Part shown: piece after piece, positions 1-11,872 of the stretch
Layout of the letters: each line of letters starts with the position of its first letter
How positions within the stretch are numbered: the first letter of the stretch is position 1
Origin: Argentina anserina
Lineage: Eukaryota; Streptophyta; Magnoliopsida; Rosales; Rosaceae
Direction of reading: 5' to 3'
DNA: 64,000 nucleotides
Assembly (NCBI RefSeq): GCF_933775445.1
Contig: NC_065874.1
Coordinates: forward strand, 18,619,001-18,683,000
Notes under the pieces: model-generated
What the model was told of the DNA's origin: nothing
Databases searched by the model: none
Seen by the model: the letters and a program-made list of their open reading frames with translations, nothing else
Position numbers and translations under genes: made by a program

Positions 1-1870
1 ACAATCATACAACATTCTATAAACACTAAACCGTGTAAATTTACACTTATAACGATGTTCACTCGGGAAGTAAATGTGAGACCATACGACACTCGGCGAG
101 TCACTAGTCCTCTCCTTTCTAATCTCTATCGGAAAAGTCTGCTAGTACATCCCTTCTCTTCTAGCAACTCCTCTCTTCTAACAACTCGGTAATATCAATA
201 TCGCTTCCGGTTCATCCCCTCTATTCTGGTTCATCCCCTCTCTTCCGGTTCCCCCGATTCATCCCCTTTCTTCTGGTTCTGCCGGTTCATCTCCTCTCTT
301 CCGGTTCTCCCGGTTCATCCCCTTTCTTATGGTACCCCTGGTTCATCCCCTCTTTTCTGGTACCCCTAGTTCATCACCTCTCTTCCGGTTCTCCCGGTTC
401 ATCCCCTCTCTTCCTATACCCCCGGTTCATCCCCTCTCCCGGTACCCTCGGTTCATTCCCTCTCTTCCGGTACTCCCGATTCATCCCTTCTCTTTTGGTA
501 CCCTCGGTTCATCCCCTCTCTTCTGGTACTCCCGGAGTCTCACTCACGCATGCATAACGATACCGTCGTACCCTGAGTCTCACTAGTAAATACCAAAGCT
601 AATTAATCCGACTAACTGAGATAACCGAAACCATAACTCAAACGAATACCCAATACTCGGCATTTGTCCGCATATCTTTACCTGACAATAAATCCCACGA
701 TCCTAACACTAATTCTGATAGAAGTAATTAACGTCATACAATCATCTAACAATATGATCATATAGCAACCATCATTAAATAACCACAATGCATAAAGCAT
801 CAACACATCTAGCAATGAGAATCTAACCTAGAATATGTGTGGCTGCACCCAAACCTCGGTTGGGCTGCCTACGTACCCTATAAAAGGGATCAAGCCATTT
901 GTAGTTCAACCATCCACCAAGCCAAAAACACAAACGCCTCATCACAACCAACACACATAATCAATAGCATAACATTCATCCATCTAACCATGAATTCCTA
1001 CATCGAGAGGTTTATTTTGAACCGTAAACTCGGCCGAATTTCGGTGCCACGCACAGCTGGCAGTGGCAGCGCCGCCACTATTCCGACGACCTCCAATCGT
1101 CACCAAATTTCATCAACACAATATAATCGACATTTTTAACAACTTTCTAGTTCACAACAAAGTCCAAATCCAAGCCTAAACAGTCCGATTAACGAAGAAC
1201 ATAAAATCGGCACTATTCACAAACTCTAGAATTAGAAATTCTTGATTTGAATACTTACATTTCGATTTGGCTCAATTCCTTTGGAGAGATTGTCGACGAT
1301 GCTGAGACAAGCAAAACCCCTCAAGAAATTCAAGTAATGGCGGCCGGAGGAGGGAGTTCCAACGAAAAAGAGGTTCGGTGGTGGCGGAACTTTTGGGTGG
1401 CACCGCTCCTTCATGGCAGCAAGACAGGTGTTGCCACCAACCCAGAAAATGTAGGGGATTTGAGTCACTTTATTTTGAGACTAGTGCGCCGCCCTAACTC
1501 GGCCCGACATCGGCGGAATCGACCGAGGAAGGCGACGGGGTCGGGGAGCTTAGGATGAACAGTACCCGCCCGATTTCAAATTTTCCAATTTCCTCATTTT
1601 CTTCAATTTAACCCCCTATTTATACTAAATTCTAAAACGCCCAAACGCTCTTATGATTCGTAACATTTCCATACGAACTCCGATTTAGGCGTGTCACGTG
1701 TCCACGAATTCGTATCGACGAGCCCTACAACTTTCGTGAAGGAAGTTTTCCTGAAAATATTATGCATCAAAAAGTCAAATTTTAGAGTTGTCACACTTAG
1801 TACGACTCTCGTTTCGAGAAAAAGATAAAATTATAATTTCGACGAATTGTAAAAGATTCGGGTCATATCA
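1..1870 (-). mobile_element. Non-coding repeat family copy 1 (left end outside window)
   Basis: No protein-coding gene is visible. The stretch resembles two other segments here, at 27408-29040 and 59623-61200. All contain pyrimidine-rich or CTAG-rich minisatellites. Copies 1 and 2 share a tract that reads GCACCCAAACCT, then CTACGTACCC or TATGTACCC, then ATCAAGCCA or ATCAAGTCA and CGTAGTTCAACC or GTAGTTCAACC (837-905 and 28761-28832). Positions 1690-1790 (CACGAATTCGTATCGACGAG, then AAAAGTCAA) match the same part of the inverted arm at 49781-52736, so these families are related. The class (LTR-derived or TIR element) cannot be decided without an alignment. The right border is approximate and the left end lies outside the window. 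ORFs at 837-1139 and 1247-1558 show no recognisable domain and are treated as spurious. Confidence 0.55.
195..540. repeat. Minisatellite, unit about 27-30 bp (GGTTCATCCCCTCTCTTCC)
   Basis: About a dozen imperfect tandem units, each built around TTCATCCCCTCTCTTCCGGT followed by a short CCCGG, CCCTCG or TCCCGG linker. The pyrimidine-rich strand is the plus strand throughout, so the complementary strand is purine-rich. A related array (TAGTTCATCCCCTCTCTTCT units) lies in repeat copy 3 at 60180-60560, so the minisatellite belongs to the repeat family and not to this locus alone. Confidence 0.85.
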
Positions 1871-2619
1871 TGATTATACTAGAAGAATATTTTATAACCT
1901 GTAATATAAGAAAATCAAGTCTAGAATTGGAGTGTAAATATGGGATCAATTTCTATTTTTCTTTTAATAAATTGAGTTTAATTGATTGTTCGATAAGTAA
2001 TTTATAGTAATGAAATGCAAGTTTCAATTAAAAACTTGAGCGTATAACATAAAACAGAAAAGATCTCTTTTAACCGATATGGCGAAATTGATCACATTCT
2101 CTTGTCTTGGACCAAAAAAAAAGATGATCACATTCTCTTGTCAAGCAACTGAGAAAAGATTAGTATATTCACTAGAATGTTACCGACCGGCTAGACTTGC
2201 ATCCAATAACGTCAACTTTTTTTTTTCACAAATCTACTCACAAGAGAATCACAAAAATAAAATCGATCCAAATAAATGTTCGGATCACTAAAATTGTCTA
2301 CATGATTATAGATGAAACCATCTACGTAGTAAACAATGTGCATAATAGTAACATTATCTAGGCTGACACTGTTATGTACACATAGAACAATGACAGTTGG
2401 TCGTTCCACTTCCACATACATCCCATGTGCACAAGGACATATCAAATTCATCTCTTACGCATCTTTCAGGTTCTATGTTTCATCATGTCTGTCGTAATAG
2501 TGTTGCTCACAGTTTACCTCTACTCTGCAGCGTTGTATTCTTAAATCAACCTATCAAGAAATCAAGAATCACATTAGTCCTCTGGCATCCTATCTTCTAG
2601 ACTGTAATTGTAGAAATAA

Positions 2620-2779
2620 CCAAGGTTCTAAAAAACGCTAGGCGTTAATCGGGCGGACAGTTAAAAACCAACGCCCAGATGATTAATCGGATTAATCGGC
2701 CCAAAATCGAGGCGGCCAAGAATCTCCGGGCGCTTAGGCGCCGCCTAGACGGTCCTAGGCGGGGATTTTTAGAACATTG
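2620..2779. mobile_element. hAT-type MITE with 8-bp target duplication
   Basis: A 160-bp element begins CAAGGTTCTAAAAA and ends TTTTTAGAACATTG, so the ends are near-perfect inverted repeats of 14 bp. It is flanked by a perfect 8-bp direct repeat GAAATAAC at 2612-2619 and 2780-2787, the length expected for hAT transposition. The interior is GC-rich (GGCGCCGCCTAG and similar). It has no coding capacity and is therefore a non-autonomous MITE. Confidence 0.9.
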
Positions 2780-3151
2780 GAAATAACTAAGGTGTTCAAG
2801 ATTTTATGAAAAACTCGCAAAATAAAATTGAAGCATATATATATTGCCATATAGGGGATAACAAGAAAACCTGAGTATGTTTTGGCATCTGTACTTATAT
2901 GTCAAACAAGATTAAGGTGTGCACAGCTGAATACGACTCAGTCCTCAGTCCTTACACGACTGGTTCGTATTTTCTAGACTACACTGATATCAGATCAAAT
3001 GCGTTTGTATTTACAGGACAGCATAAATATAAATGTGAAATTAGCATCATCTCATTGAACCATATTGCATTTCGTAAGCCTCACTTACATTTGGGACTTG
3101 ACGTTCAAAATATACCTGATAGCCTTGCAAAAAGAAGGAAAAAAAATATAG

Positions 3152-6100
3152 TTATATATTCAAATTTGAAAGTCCAATCGATTCCTCAACAACAGTTTCT
3201 GTAGCAGTAATGCTCTCAGGAACCATGTCAGCAGTTTCTGCATCATTACTGTTCTCGGGGACCCTGTCAGTACAATACTCACATGGTATCATAGGAGGGG
3301 TCAAGTGCAAGCAGTGGTCGATTCTCTTTTCCAACCAAGCCAGTCTCCTCTCAAAGCTCAACACCCCAATGTGCATACACCGAGTTTCGACTTGGGCAAC
3401 TCTCGCACAAGCACGAAGTAGTATGTAGTAGTCAGCATGTGCAGCATAAGTGTAGGCACCGTCATCCTGCTTCCTCACGTAGTGAAGGTAATCAAATCTT
3501 TTGGGGTTCACCCTTGGAGGAATATAACAGAACCTCTTCTCCTCCATGTCTAATTTCATCTGACCAATGGCTTCATCTTTGAAAGTCTCAGCTGACTCTT
3601 GGTCATTCACCTCTGAGCTATGACAAAAATGATCACCATTTTCGCTCCTCTGATGATCATCTGCGAGAAAAGTTTCTTCACAAGATGGAACGCTGGTGCA
3701 TTCTTCATTATATTTCAGTCTTTTGGGTTCATCAGTTCTACCACAGTGCAATCCTTGTTCCACTGCCGCATCAGAATCCTGAAATCAACAAAATACGTTA
3801 TAAAATGGTATTAATATGATGTACCACCACTTGAAATATAGTATATATACAGTAAATCAATATCATATGTTGTTAATATCCTGTATGTGCTAGATATTGG
3901 TCCTACATACAGTATGCCTAATATCATATGTCGTTAGTATCTGTCCATATAGTTCAGAAATCTGACCCTCCTCACACCATCTTCAGTTTCCCTTCAATAT
4001 TACAAATGAAATAAAAACTTTCCACTTGAGACTATACTTTCCAGTTTTCTCATAGTTCAGAAAATCTGACCTTCCTCACACCGTCTTCAGTTTCCCTTCA
4101 ATATTACAAATGAAGTAAAAACTTTCCACTTTTCACTAATGTTGTGTTTGGATAGAGGAAAACAAGGATGAATTTAATTAAATTCTAGAAATTTGATATT
4201 CTTTATCCTGTTTGGGGTGAAATTTCAAGGAAAGTACAAATTCTATTGGAAAAGATAAATGGAATTTGGAGCATGTTTTCCTGTTTATTTTCCATGAAAA
4301 AGAGGTGTCATTCTTCAATTCCCAATATTTTCCATGCAATTCTAACCATTTTCTAAATTGTAGGGAATAGTATCCAAACAAAAGAATTCTCAATTCTTAG
4401 AATTTATATTACTGAAAAATAGAATTCCCATGAAAATGAAGTTTCCGTCAAAGTAAGATTACTCCATCCAAACACAGCATTAGGGAACTATACTTTCCAC
4501 TTTTCTCATAGTTCAGAAAATCTGACCCTCCTCACACCATCTTCAGTTTCCCTTCAATATTACAAATGAAATAAAAAAATTCCACTTTTCATCCAGATAG
4601 GAGATACTACCATAGCTAGTGGAACAGTTTGCAGATCTTTGCATATCCAGCCCTACTAATTGTGCTGAACACAGAACTCGTCGTTCTGTTTTACTATGCT
4701 AACTATGTGGTACCTATATCAATGAAGCTTTTATAAAGCAATTTTAACAAAATGTACAGTATATTAAAACCCTTCATAAAGATTATTATCAGCTGAATCA
4801 GTCAATAGTTCATCAAATGTAAACGAGCCTATGTTTTCATAAGAAAATATCACAACTCCAAGAAAGCTACACATTACCTTTCCACTTTGATAGATGTTCC
4901 ATAAAGTTTCAATTAGCTTTTCTTCCTTGGGATCCTTGCGCAATGGTTCTGATCTAGCAAAGACTGTATCCTTGCAAAACTGGAGATATGTTGGCAAGTC
5001 CTTGCAATATTCTGTGAAGACAAGTGTTTTAGATATTCATGATTAAGTAGGGGAAGATAGAAAGTATATGTACTATTTCTGTATATATCATTAAAACTTC
5101 ACCACAGATTGCATGATCAATTCTAATAATAAAAGCACCCCAATAGATTTACCATAGTCATCAGCGATTTCATTATATCTTGCTTCAAGTTTGGCCAAAA
5201 GTTCTGTGGCATCCAACTTAGAGTTATGTGCATGCGAGAAGCTTTTATCGAAGTTTGTATCAGAATCATCTTTACTGTGAGGCAGACCATCAGACTCCTT
5301 ATCAGCATCATCCTTCATTTCAAAGCTGGATCTGGGCTCCTCATCTCCACTACAATTAGATGTGGAGGATGAAGCATGACAACTGGACAAACTTCTTTCC
5401 CATTCTCCAAAACCATGAATATTATAAAGAATTCTCACAGCTACAATAAGTATTGACATGACACAAACACGGGTAGGAAGCCTCAACTCATTTGTAGATA
5501 ACCATAACTCTGGGGGCATTGACCACTCATATATGTGGCACGCATGAGGAAGAATCTTTTCAACCGGAAGAGCTAACTTATTTAGAAAGCGGGAAGCTAT
5601 GGCAAAGAAATTGACTGGAGGTAAGTCCAAGCCTATGGACCCAGCAACAGATGCTGCTAGTGATTCCAGCTTCTGCACTGGAATTGATTCAGAAGGCCTA
5701 AACATCAAGCTTGAACTTATTGGGCAGGCACGTGAAGGCTGTCCAAACTGTTTCAGATCATTTTCAATTTCAACAAAAGCAGCAAAATATGGGAGCTTTC
5801 CTTCTAGGGACCATTTTACCATGTCGGTTGGCAGGACTGCTTCCCTAGCAAGATGACAAGCCAGAAAAGAAATAGCTAAAGTATAAGATAATGGTAGAAT
5901 CTTCTTCAAGGACTTGAACCATGCCTTCACTGCTTGAGGGTCATACTTTGCAAGATGTGGTGCATGGCTTTTAGAAAGCGTCTTCAAACTTTCAAGTGAT
6001 TCTCCTGAAATCAGAAGTCAATAATCACAAAACTATGACAATAACTATACAAGGGAATTGACATCTGAAATTGTCTTAAGCTTATTCAATGAACTAAAAC

Positions 6101-6893
6101 AGAACTCTTATCAAAGTAGCACTGACATAGGGCTTCAAAATAAAAGAGAATGACCTGATTGTTCTTTTTGGCCAAACAGAATTAAGTGATCCTAAAATTC
6201 ATAAATGGGCATAAGAACTAAGCTCTTGTTTTCAAGTGAACAGAGTATTGCTTCAAGAATCAAGTTACAATACAAGAAAACTTAAGTCAAGTTTCAAAAA
6301 TGGCGTAGTTGTAGAAGGGAACCTTGTTGGGGGATCTCAGACTCATTTAAGTAAGATGTCTGATCAGCACAATCATCATTGAGAACCTGAGTTCCAGCCA
6401 AGAAACGGAGCCAAACGGTCCCAACCAAACCACATATCAAGGGAGTTACCTTGAACTCTGTGACCAAAGCCTCACATTGAAGCTCAATCATCCGTTGCAA
6501 TCCCATCACATACCTAAGCCTAATCCATCCATAATAGTCCTCCTCAATATCCTTCCCATTGAATGCAAACTCCTTAAGCCCTGTGGGATCCTGATCTTCT
6601 GTTTTAGCTTGGCTTGGACTAAATGGCTCAGAATAAGGTGTGAAATCATCAATTGGTTGGGACAGGGGCTCTGGTTTGACAACATAGCTGTTAATGCGAC
6701 GAGTGTGGCGAGCAGAGTAGAGGCCTCCAAATGGGTTACCAGTCTGGTCAAGGAAGTCCTCATCTGCCACGCCAGTGTCCATGAAGTCCTCGGCTTGTGA
6801 GTTGCATTGGGTGCAATAGAAGAAGCCATCATCACCATCTTCCAGCCCCACATTGCCACAATTCTGGCAACAATATGTATCTGGGTTCCCCAT
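3152..6893 (-). CDS. TAF1B: TAF1B/RRN7-like RNA polymerase I initiation factor
   Basis: Predicted plant homologue of TAF1B/Rrn7, the TFIIB-like factor that helps recruit RNA polymerase I to rDNA promoters in the nucleolus. Coding exons on the minus strand: 6893-6323, 6004-5153, 5011-4878 and 3778-3152. All junctions are GT-AG, phases agree, and the total is 2184 nt or about 727 residues. The start at 6893 places a zinc ribbon at the N-terminus: C9-x2-C12 and C27-x2-C30, with the surrounding GFFYCTQC typical of Rrn7. The middle part (residues about 190-480) is the cyclin-fold region by family knowledge and includes a Ser/Asp-rich stretch. The C-terminal exon holds the conserved-looking RFDYLHYVRKQDDGAYTYAA. 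Intron 3 (3779-4877) carries a MITE and tandem repeats. An upstream in-frame ATG at 6959 would add 22 residues before the zinc ribbon and is less likely. A further small exon inside intron 3 cannot be excluded. Confidence 0.88.
3949..4590. repeat. Three imperfect ~85-105 bp repeats in TAF1B intron 3
   Basis: Copies at 3949-4051, 4052-4136 and 4508-4590 each begin ATAGTTCAGAAA and contain CTTCAGTTTCCCTTCAATAT then ACAAATGAA. The first two are in tandem. The third is separated from them by the MITE at 4139-4480, which inserted within the array after the duplication. Confidence 0.85.
4139..4480. mobile_element. TIR MITE in TAF1B intron 3
   Basis: A 342-bp element with inverted ends ATGTTGTGTTTGGATAGAG and CCATCCAAACACAGCAT. 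It is bounded by TA on both sides (4137-4138 and 4481-4482); TAA/TTA is the alternative reading. It has no coding capacity. It interrupts the 85-105 bp tandem repeat array of intron 3, which gives relative dating. The superfamily is not certain: a 2-bp TA duplication would fit Tc1/mariner-like MITEs and a 3-bp TWA duplication PIF/Harbinger. Confidence 0.75.
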
Positions 6894-7499
6894 TGCTGTT
6901 GGATACGATTTTTTGATGTTGAGACTGTTTAGCTGATTATGGCACAAGAGTTGATGCAAAGGTCAGAGCAATAAAAGAAAATAAGGTAGTCTTACCTTGA
7001 AGTAGGGAATATAAATTGATAAAGAAAACAGGGATTAGGATTCAATAATCAATACCCTTATGGGGAATCCTGGGAGGTTCGAAAGGAGAGCAATGGCCTT
7101 CACTGATCTTGTGTCCGTCGTATAAGAATAGAGAACTTGAGAGAATCAGCATACACCACAGAGGCACAGATAGTGTGCATAACAAACTAAACTAAGCAAC
7201 TTAAAAACAGCAATTTCACAAGAACATGAAATAGTAAAGGATATAAACAAGAACATATGAAATAGTATAAAAATAATATCATCATCACAAGAACAACACC
7301 ATTTGAGATACAGACGTCAAAACACATTTGGCCTTCAATCCGCTAAGACTTCGATTGAAAGATTTTGACAGAACAGCACAAAAATAGTGAAATCAACATG
7401 CTATTAAACATCCAACATGACCAATGAGTTAACACCTCAAGTAGTTTAAGTCAGACTCCAGAGATTACCCAAGTAAAAAAATCAACAATGAAAACAAGT

Positions 7500-7703
7500 A
7501 CAAACTCACTCAAGTTTTTGAGGCACCTGGGCACGGAAGAGAGTTGTGTCTTTGTAGATGACAATTCGTTCACTTTGACAGAAAGTAGAATTTCAATCGC
7601 AGGGAGCAACGCCGGGAAGATAGAAGCAGTGGGCTGCGGAGGAGATGAGGAGGAGCACGGTGACTACTAACAAGGATGAACGCTCGAAGATCCGCCCAAC
7701 CAT
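7500..7703 (-). pseudogene. 5' fragment of a TM9SF (nonaspanin) gene
   Basis: From an ATG at 7703 the minus strand encodes MVGRIFERSSLLVVTVLLLI, a hydrophobic signal peptide, followed by SSAAHCFYLPGVAPCD. HxFYLPGVAP-D is the hallmark start of the mature transmembrane 9 superfamily (EMP70) protein. A frameshift follows, and the next frame then reads LSVKVNELSSTKTQL, matching the following TM9SF segment (usually PLxVKVNKLSSTKTQLPYDY). The usual PYDYY does not follow and no further TM9SF sequence is seen. The fragment is therefore a truncated, frameshifted piece of exon 1 of an endomembrane nonaspanin gene. It lies about 0.6-0.8 kb upstream of the TAF1B start on the same strand. Confidence 0.75.
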
Positions 7704-7982
7704 CTCGGTTTTCTTCTTATCCGAACACTGAGGTTTTTCTCTCAGGGATAAAACCCAAAGCTCTTCATTGATCCAACTGTGGGCACCAAGTTGGTTTCGT
7801 ACAAAAACCCTTGAGCGGTTAAACCTTGTAGGGTTTTTCATTATAAATTATTGCTGAATTCTAACCGGCGGTAGTTTTTGATAGATTCATACTGTTACTA
7901 TATTTGGCTCATAATTAACATTTCACAATCCTTATATGGCTCATTAAAACCTTGCTGAGATCAGACAAATACATCATTCTCG

Positions 7983-8123
<141 letters not shown>

Positions 8124-8200
8124 ATCAACTCCACGTCATAAATAATTTATCCGTTGGAGTTGATTTAAGGAGCAGTTTTCTGCAAAAATTCTTTCATACT

Positions 8201-8314
8201 TAAAATTTTGATACTTAGTCATGTTAGTATTAATTTAGACCATTAGATTGTTATTTTTAATTACAACTGATGGTCCATATATTACTAACATGTCAAAAAC
8301 CAATATTTTGAGCA
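8201..8314. mobile_element. Hairpin MITE
   Basis: The core arms GTCATGTTAGTATTAATTTA at 8218 onward and the complement of the stretch ending in ACTAACATGTC at 8294 pair over about 28 bp, around a loop of about 20 nt. Imperfect pairing extends outward to about 8201 and 8314. The structure is short, AT-rich and non-coding, as in a small foldback MITE. No target duplication could be fixed. Confidence 0.6.
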
Positions 8315-9030
8315 TATAAGACGTTGTCCAGTTTATGTAGAGAAAGTGTTCGTAGAGTATCGGTCGTCAGTAATAGAATCACATTAACTCACACTGGAAC
8401 TCAAACGTTGAGATTGATGCTACCATGGTCCTTATGTCTCAGCATATAACTAAATATTAGAAGTCATTAACTACATAAGTATGGTGGTAAGTGGTAACTA
8501 GTAACTACGTATAAGTATTGTGGTAGCTACTAGCTAATGTTGTGGAAGATGCATCACCTGATCGCTTCATTCCTCTTATTTTTTTCATGTACGATCTTGG
8601 AAATCCTTTGAACTTAAAACTTTTTAAACGGTAGAATCATTCCCATGTAATAGTTTTTCTACAAGCTACCGCTACTACTGCGTGAGTAATGGCACCAGTA
8701 CGAATGGTTGCGAAAAGTAAGGACTATCTAACTTAACTCCTATCATCTGAATCTATTTCATTACATCGATCATTCGAACTTGTAGAAAACAGTAAGCAAG
8801 AAAATCCATACATTTCTTAAACCTGAATTATCTTCAGATAAACAAATTACAAATGCATGAACAAAATAAACAGATTTCTTTCCTATTCCAGTTTTTGGAT
8901 TCAGGTGGTTTAGCTGGCAAAGAAAGATGTAAAGACTATGGCCCCCAAGCACAAGAATTATACCAACTAAATTAATTCTGCGGAGCTCCAGATGAGCAAC
9001 GGTAAAGGCTTTATCAATCAAGTATCCGGC

Positions 9031-11872
9031 CTAATCAGGACCTGTGTTCACTGGTTTCTGATGGACTCTTGCTACCGGCATTCCATCACCACCATCATTC
9101 CCTACCCTCCATGTGCGATCCTTTTTCCTCTGAGGCTTCTTGTGTTGTTTATGAGCTGCCTTCGGCTTCTTGACTGCTTTCTTGTTGGTAGAAAGCCCAT
9201 TGGCTATGTCAAATGAATTGAGGTCTTCCAGGACATGATCTATCTCTGGCACATTTTCGCCATCCGAATCTGAAAGGGTTTCCATATCAGATGAATCTGA
9301 TTCATGCTGTTCGGACAAGATGTGTCCCACATCATCTTTTGCATCCTTCATTCCAGGGGGCAATTCATAATGGGGCAGCTTCCCATCAATGTAGTCCCTC
9401 AACAATTGACGGGCAGCTCTAGTTTCATCAGGCAGCCCACTTGAGGCAACATACCCACGAGAGGCACAGTAGGCTCTCATAAGCTCAGCTGCCAGAGGTG
9501 GCCGCGATTGCAATTCATAGGATTTGGGTTTTGGTAGATCAATATTGTACACTTTTTCAATAACATGTCTTGGAACTCGATCAGCCACAACCTGCACAGC
9601 CTCCCTCCTTTCAGTCATTCGATCAATTGGCAATACACCACAAGCAATCATCTCATGTCTTGAGCTTGAAAAGGATGGAAACACTAATCCAGGGCAATCG
9701 CAAAGCGTCAACTCATCAGATATAATCAATGTTTGGAAGTGCTTTGTCTTCCCTGGAGTGGAGGTAACACCTGTCTTCTTCTGGCCGACCAATGCATTAA
9801 TTGTTGAGCTTTTACCAACATTTGGATAACCAACAAAACCCACAACAACACTAGTGGAAGGTGACATACTTCCAATTTGCGACCTGATGTTGGATGAGCC
9901 TATGCTACTAGATCCCGAGTTCCTTCTGAGTTTGACTATCTCTTCTGCCTCAGACTGTAAACGAGCCAGAAGCTCATCTCTCCCATATACTTTTGTATCA
10001 GGGTCCTCTGAACTCTGCTGACAATTTTCTGTGCTCCACAAGGAGCTGAGTTGTTTCCCTTCCATGGCTGCGGAAGCAGCTTTAGCCGACCAAAAGACAA
10101 AAAGAATCTCTTGGGAACGGAAATATTGTGCCCACTTCTCTCTGAAGAATGCAGTAAAAGAATTTAGGAGGGTAGGTAATTGACAAATAGATTGGTTGCT
10201 CAAGATTAAAGTTCTTGAAATAGAAAATAAAAGAAACCTCTGCAAAATCACAAATTCATGTATATGAAATTACCAACCTAACAGATACAGGTAACAGATC
10301 TGCTTTATTAACAAGAAGCATTGTCCTTTTGTGTTTGTCGACCTCTCGCGCATATACCTGCATTTGAGAAGAACCAACATCATATATGTACATATCCGAG
10401 TTTCTGAAGAGTCATGACACATCTGATCATTTTGAACATTTCTTCATATTAAAATATCATCAAGTTTCCCATGACTATGGCTGTTAATCACTTAAACAAT
10501 TCCTGGAGTGGACTGTGCCATAAAGTCATAAACCTTGCTTTTTGAATACCAGGAAACCAACTTCATATTGTTATTTTCCATAGAGACCTTAACGAGTAGG
10601 AAAGAACAGTTTCCCAAAACAAGAGAGTAGGAAAGAACAGTTTCCCAAAAAAAGAGAGTAGGAAAGAACAGAGTACCAAATTGAGGTGAGACTAACATTA
10701 AAAATTCTATTCACTTTAGAGAGAAAATTTGTGGAAAAACACAAGTTCATCTCCTTGACAATTAACAAATTCTAATAATCTGTCAAAAAGATACAATAAT
10801 CCAAAGAACAATATATGTAGTTGCACATAAGCAGTTCGAAGAGATAATATGAACCCGATGGCCAATATCCTTATCTGCCTCAAAAAATCACTAACTAAGC
10901 CTCTAACATTGATTTTATTCATTTATGCTGAGTTCTCCATCCAGATGCTTGCATCGCACTACTGCATACAAGTCAATGCTTCAAACTAGTATGTTCATTA
11001 TTCATGAGTGAAAATACGACTTAACTAGTTTCAGCTACTAACAAAATGTATATATCAATTAGTAGCAAATATCTCCAGACCATACTGATACATGATCAAT
11101 ATTACGAAGCACGACAACCTAATAGCATTTGGCAGTCTACATTACCTCAAGATCAGGACAGCGATAGAACAGAGGATCTCGGGCATCGACAACCATCACA
11201 AGCTGAAAACACAACACTACCAATGTTACCAGCAATGACTTAAAATACCACACACAAAAATTTCGACCGAGACAACAGATAAACAAGGCTTGTTCCAATG
11301 TTACCAAATCGCTGCGCTCGACGACACGCCACAGCTGCCTCCAGATATCCAAGTTCTTCTCAAAAGGAGTAAGAACAAGCTTGTCATTCTCCTCAAGCCT
11401 CGCCAGGCTTCTCCGCCACACCAAGAAGGCCTGCCTTTCATTATCATCGAGCTCCTCCACCGACATTTCCGGCGTCCACGGCGGCCTACGCGGCACCTGT
11501 AGACTACCGGCGTGAAGCGACTCCTCCTTCCTCTGCAGCTCCCTCCGCTTCTCCGGCGTTATCTCACTCCCGTCCCTTCAAAAATCAATTCAGTGACAAC
11601 TTCAATCGGAATCGAAAAGGGAGATGAAAAGAGAGAAGGACTCACAGGTCGATGAGGAGGTTGGGGTTAGGGTTGTTGAGGGAGAAGAGGCGGTCGGCCT
11701 CGTCGGCTTGTTCGATGACGGCGTCGATGTCGCTGACCTCGGTGACGGACTCTAGAACCTTCTTGTGCATTTTTCTGTACATGATGCCTTTCTCTTTGGT
11801 CTGCTGAATCAGCTGGTTGTGCTGCCGCACCAGGGCTCTCCCCAGCTTCGTCTTCTCGTTCTTCGGCGGCAT
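9031..11872 (-). CDS. LSG1: Large-subunit GTPase LSG1 (circularly permuted GTPase)
   Basis: Cytoplasmic GTPase of late 60S ribosome maturation; by family knowledge it releases the export adaptor NMD3. Minus-strand exons: 11872-11646, 11575-11305, 11202-11146, 10357-10278 and 10141-9031. All are GT-AG with matching phases, 1746 nt or 581 residues, close to Arabidopsis LSG1. The G motifs are in the permuted order of the YlqF/YawG family: DARDP (about 173-177), NKAD (202-205), then the P-loop GYPNVGKSS (316-324), TPGKTKHFQT (340-349) and DCPG (360-363). The N-terminus has the family start PPKNEKTKLGRALVRQHNQ, and the C-terminus is a Lys-rich tail after an acidic stretch, as in other LSG1 proteins. 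Nothing is missing, and the gene looks functional. Confidence 0.95.

Noticed and set aside
329..586. 85-codon Pro/Ser-rich ORF with repeating FIPSLP units
   Set aside because: It is a reading of the minisatellite at 195-540 and is open because the unit lacks stop codons.
9524..9829. Plus-strand ORF of 101 codons
   Set aside because: It is antisense to the last exon of LSG1, whose minus-strand frame has clear GTPase motifs.
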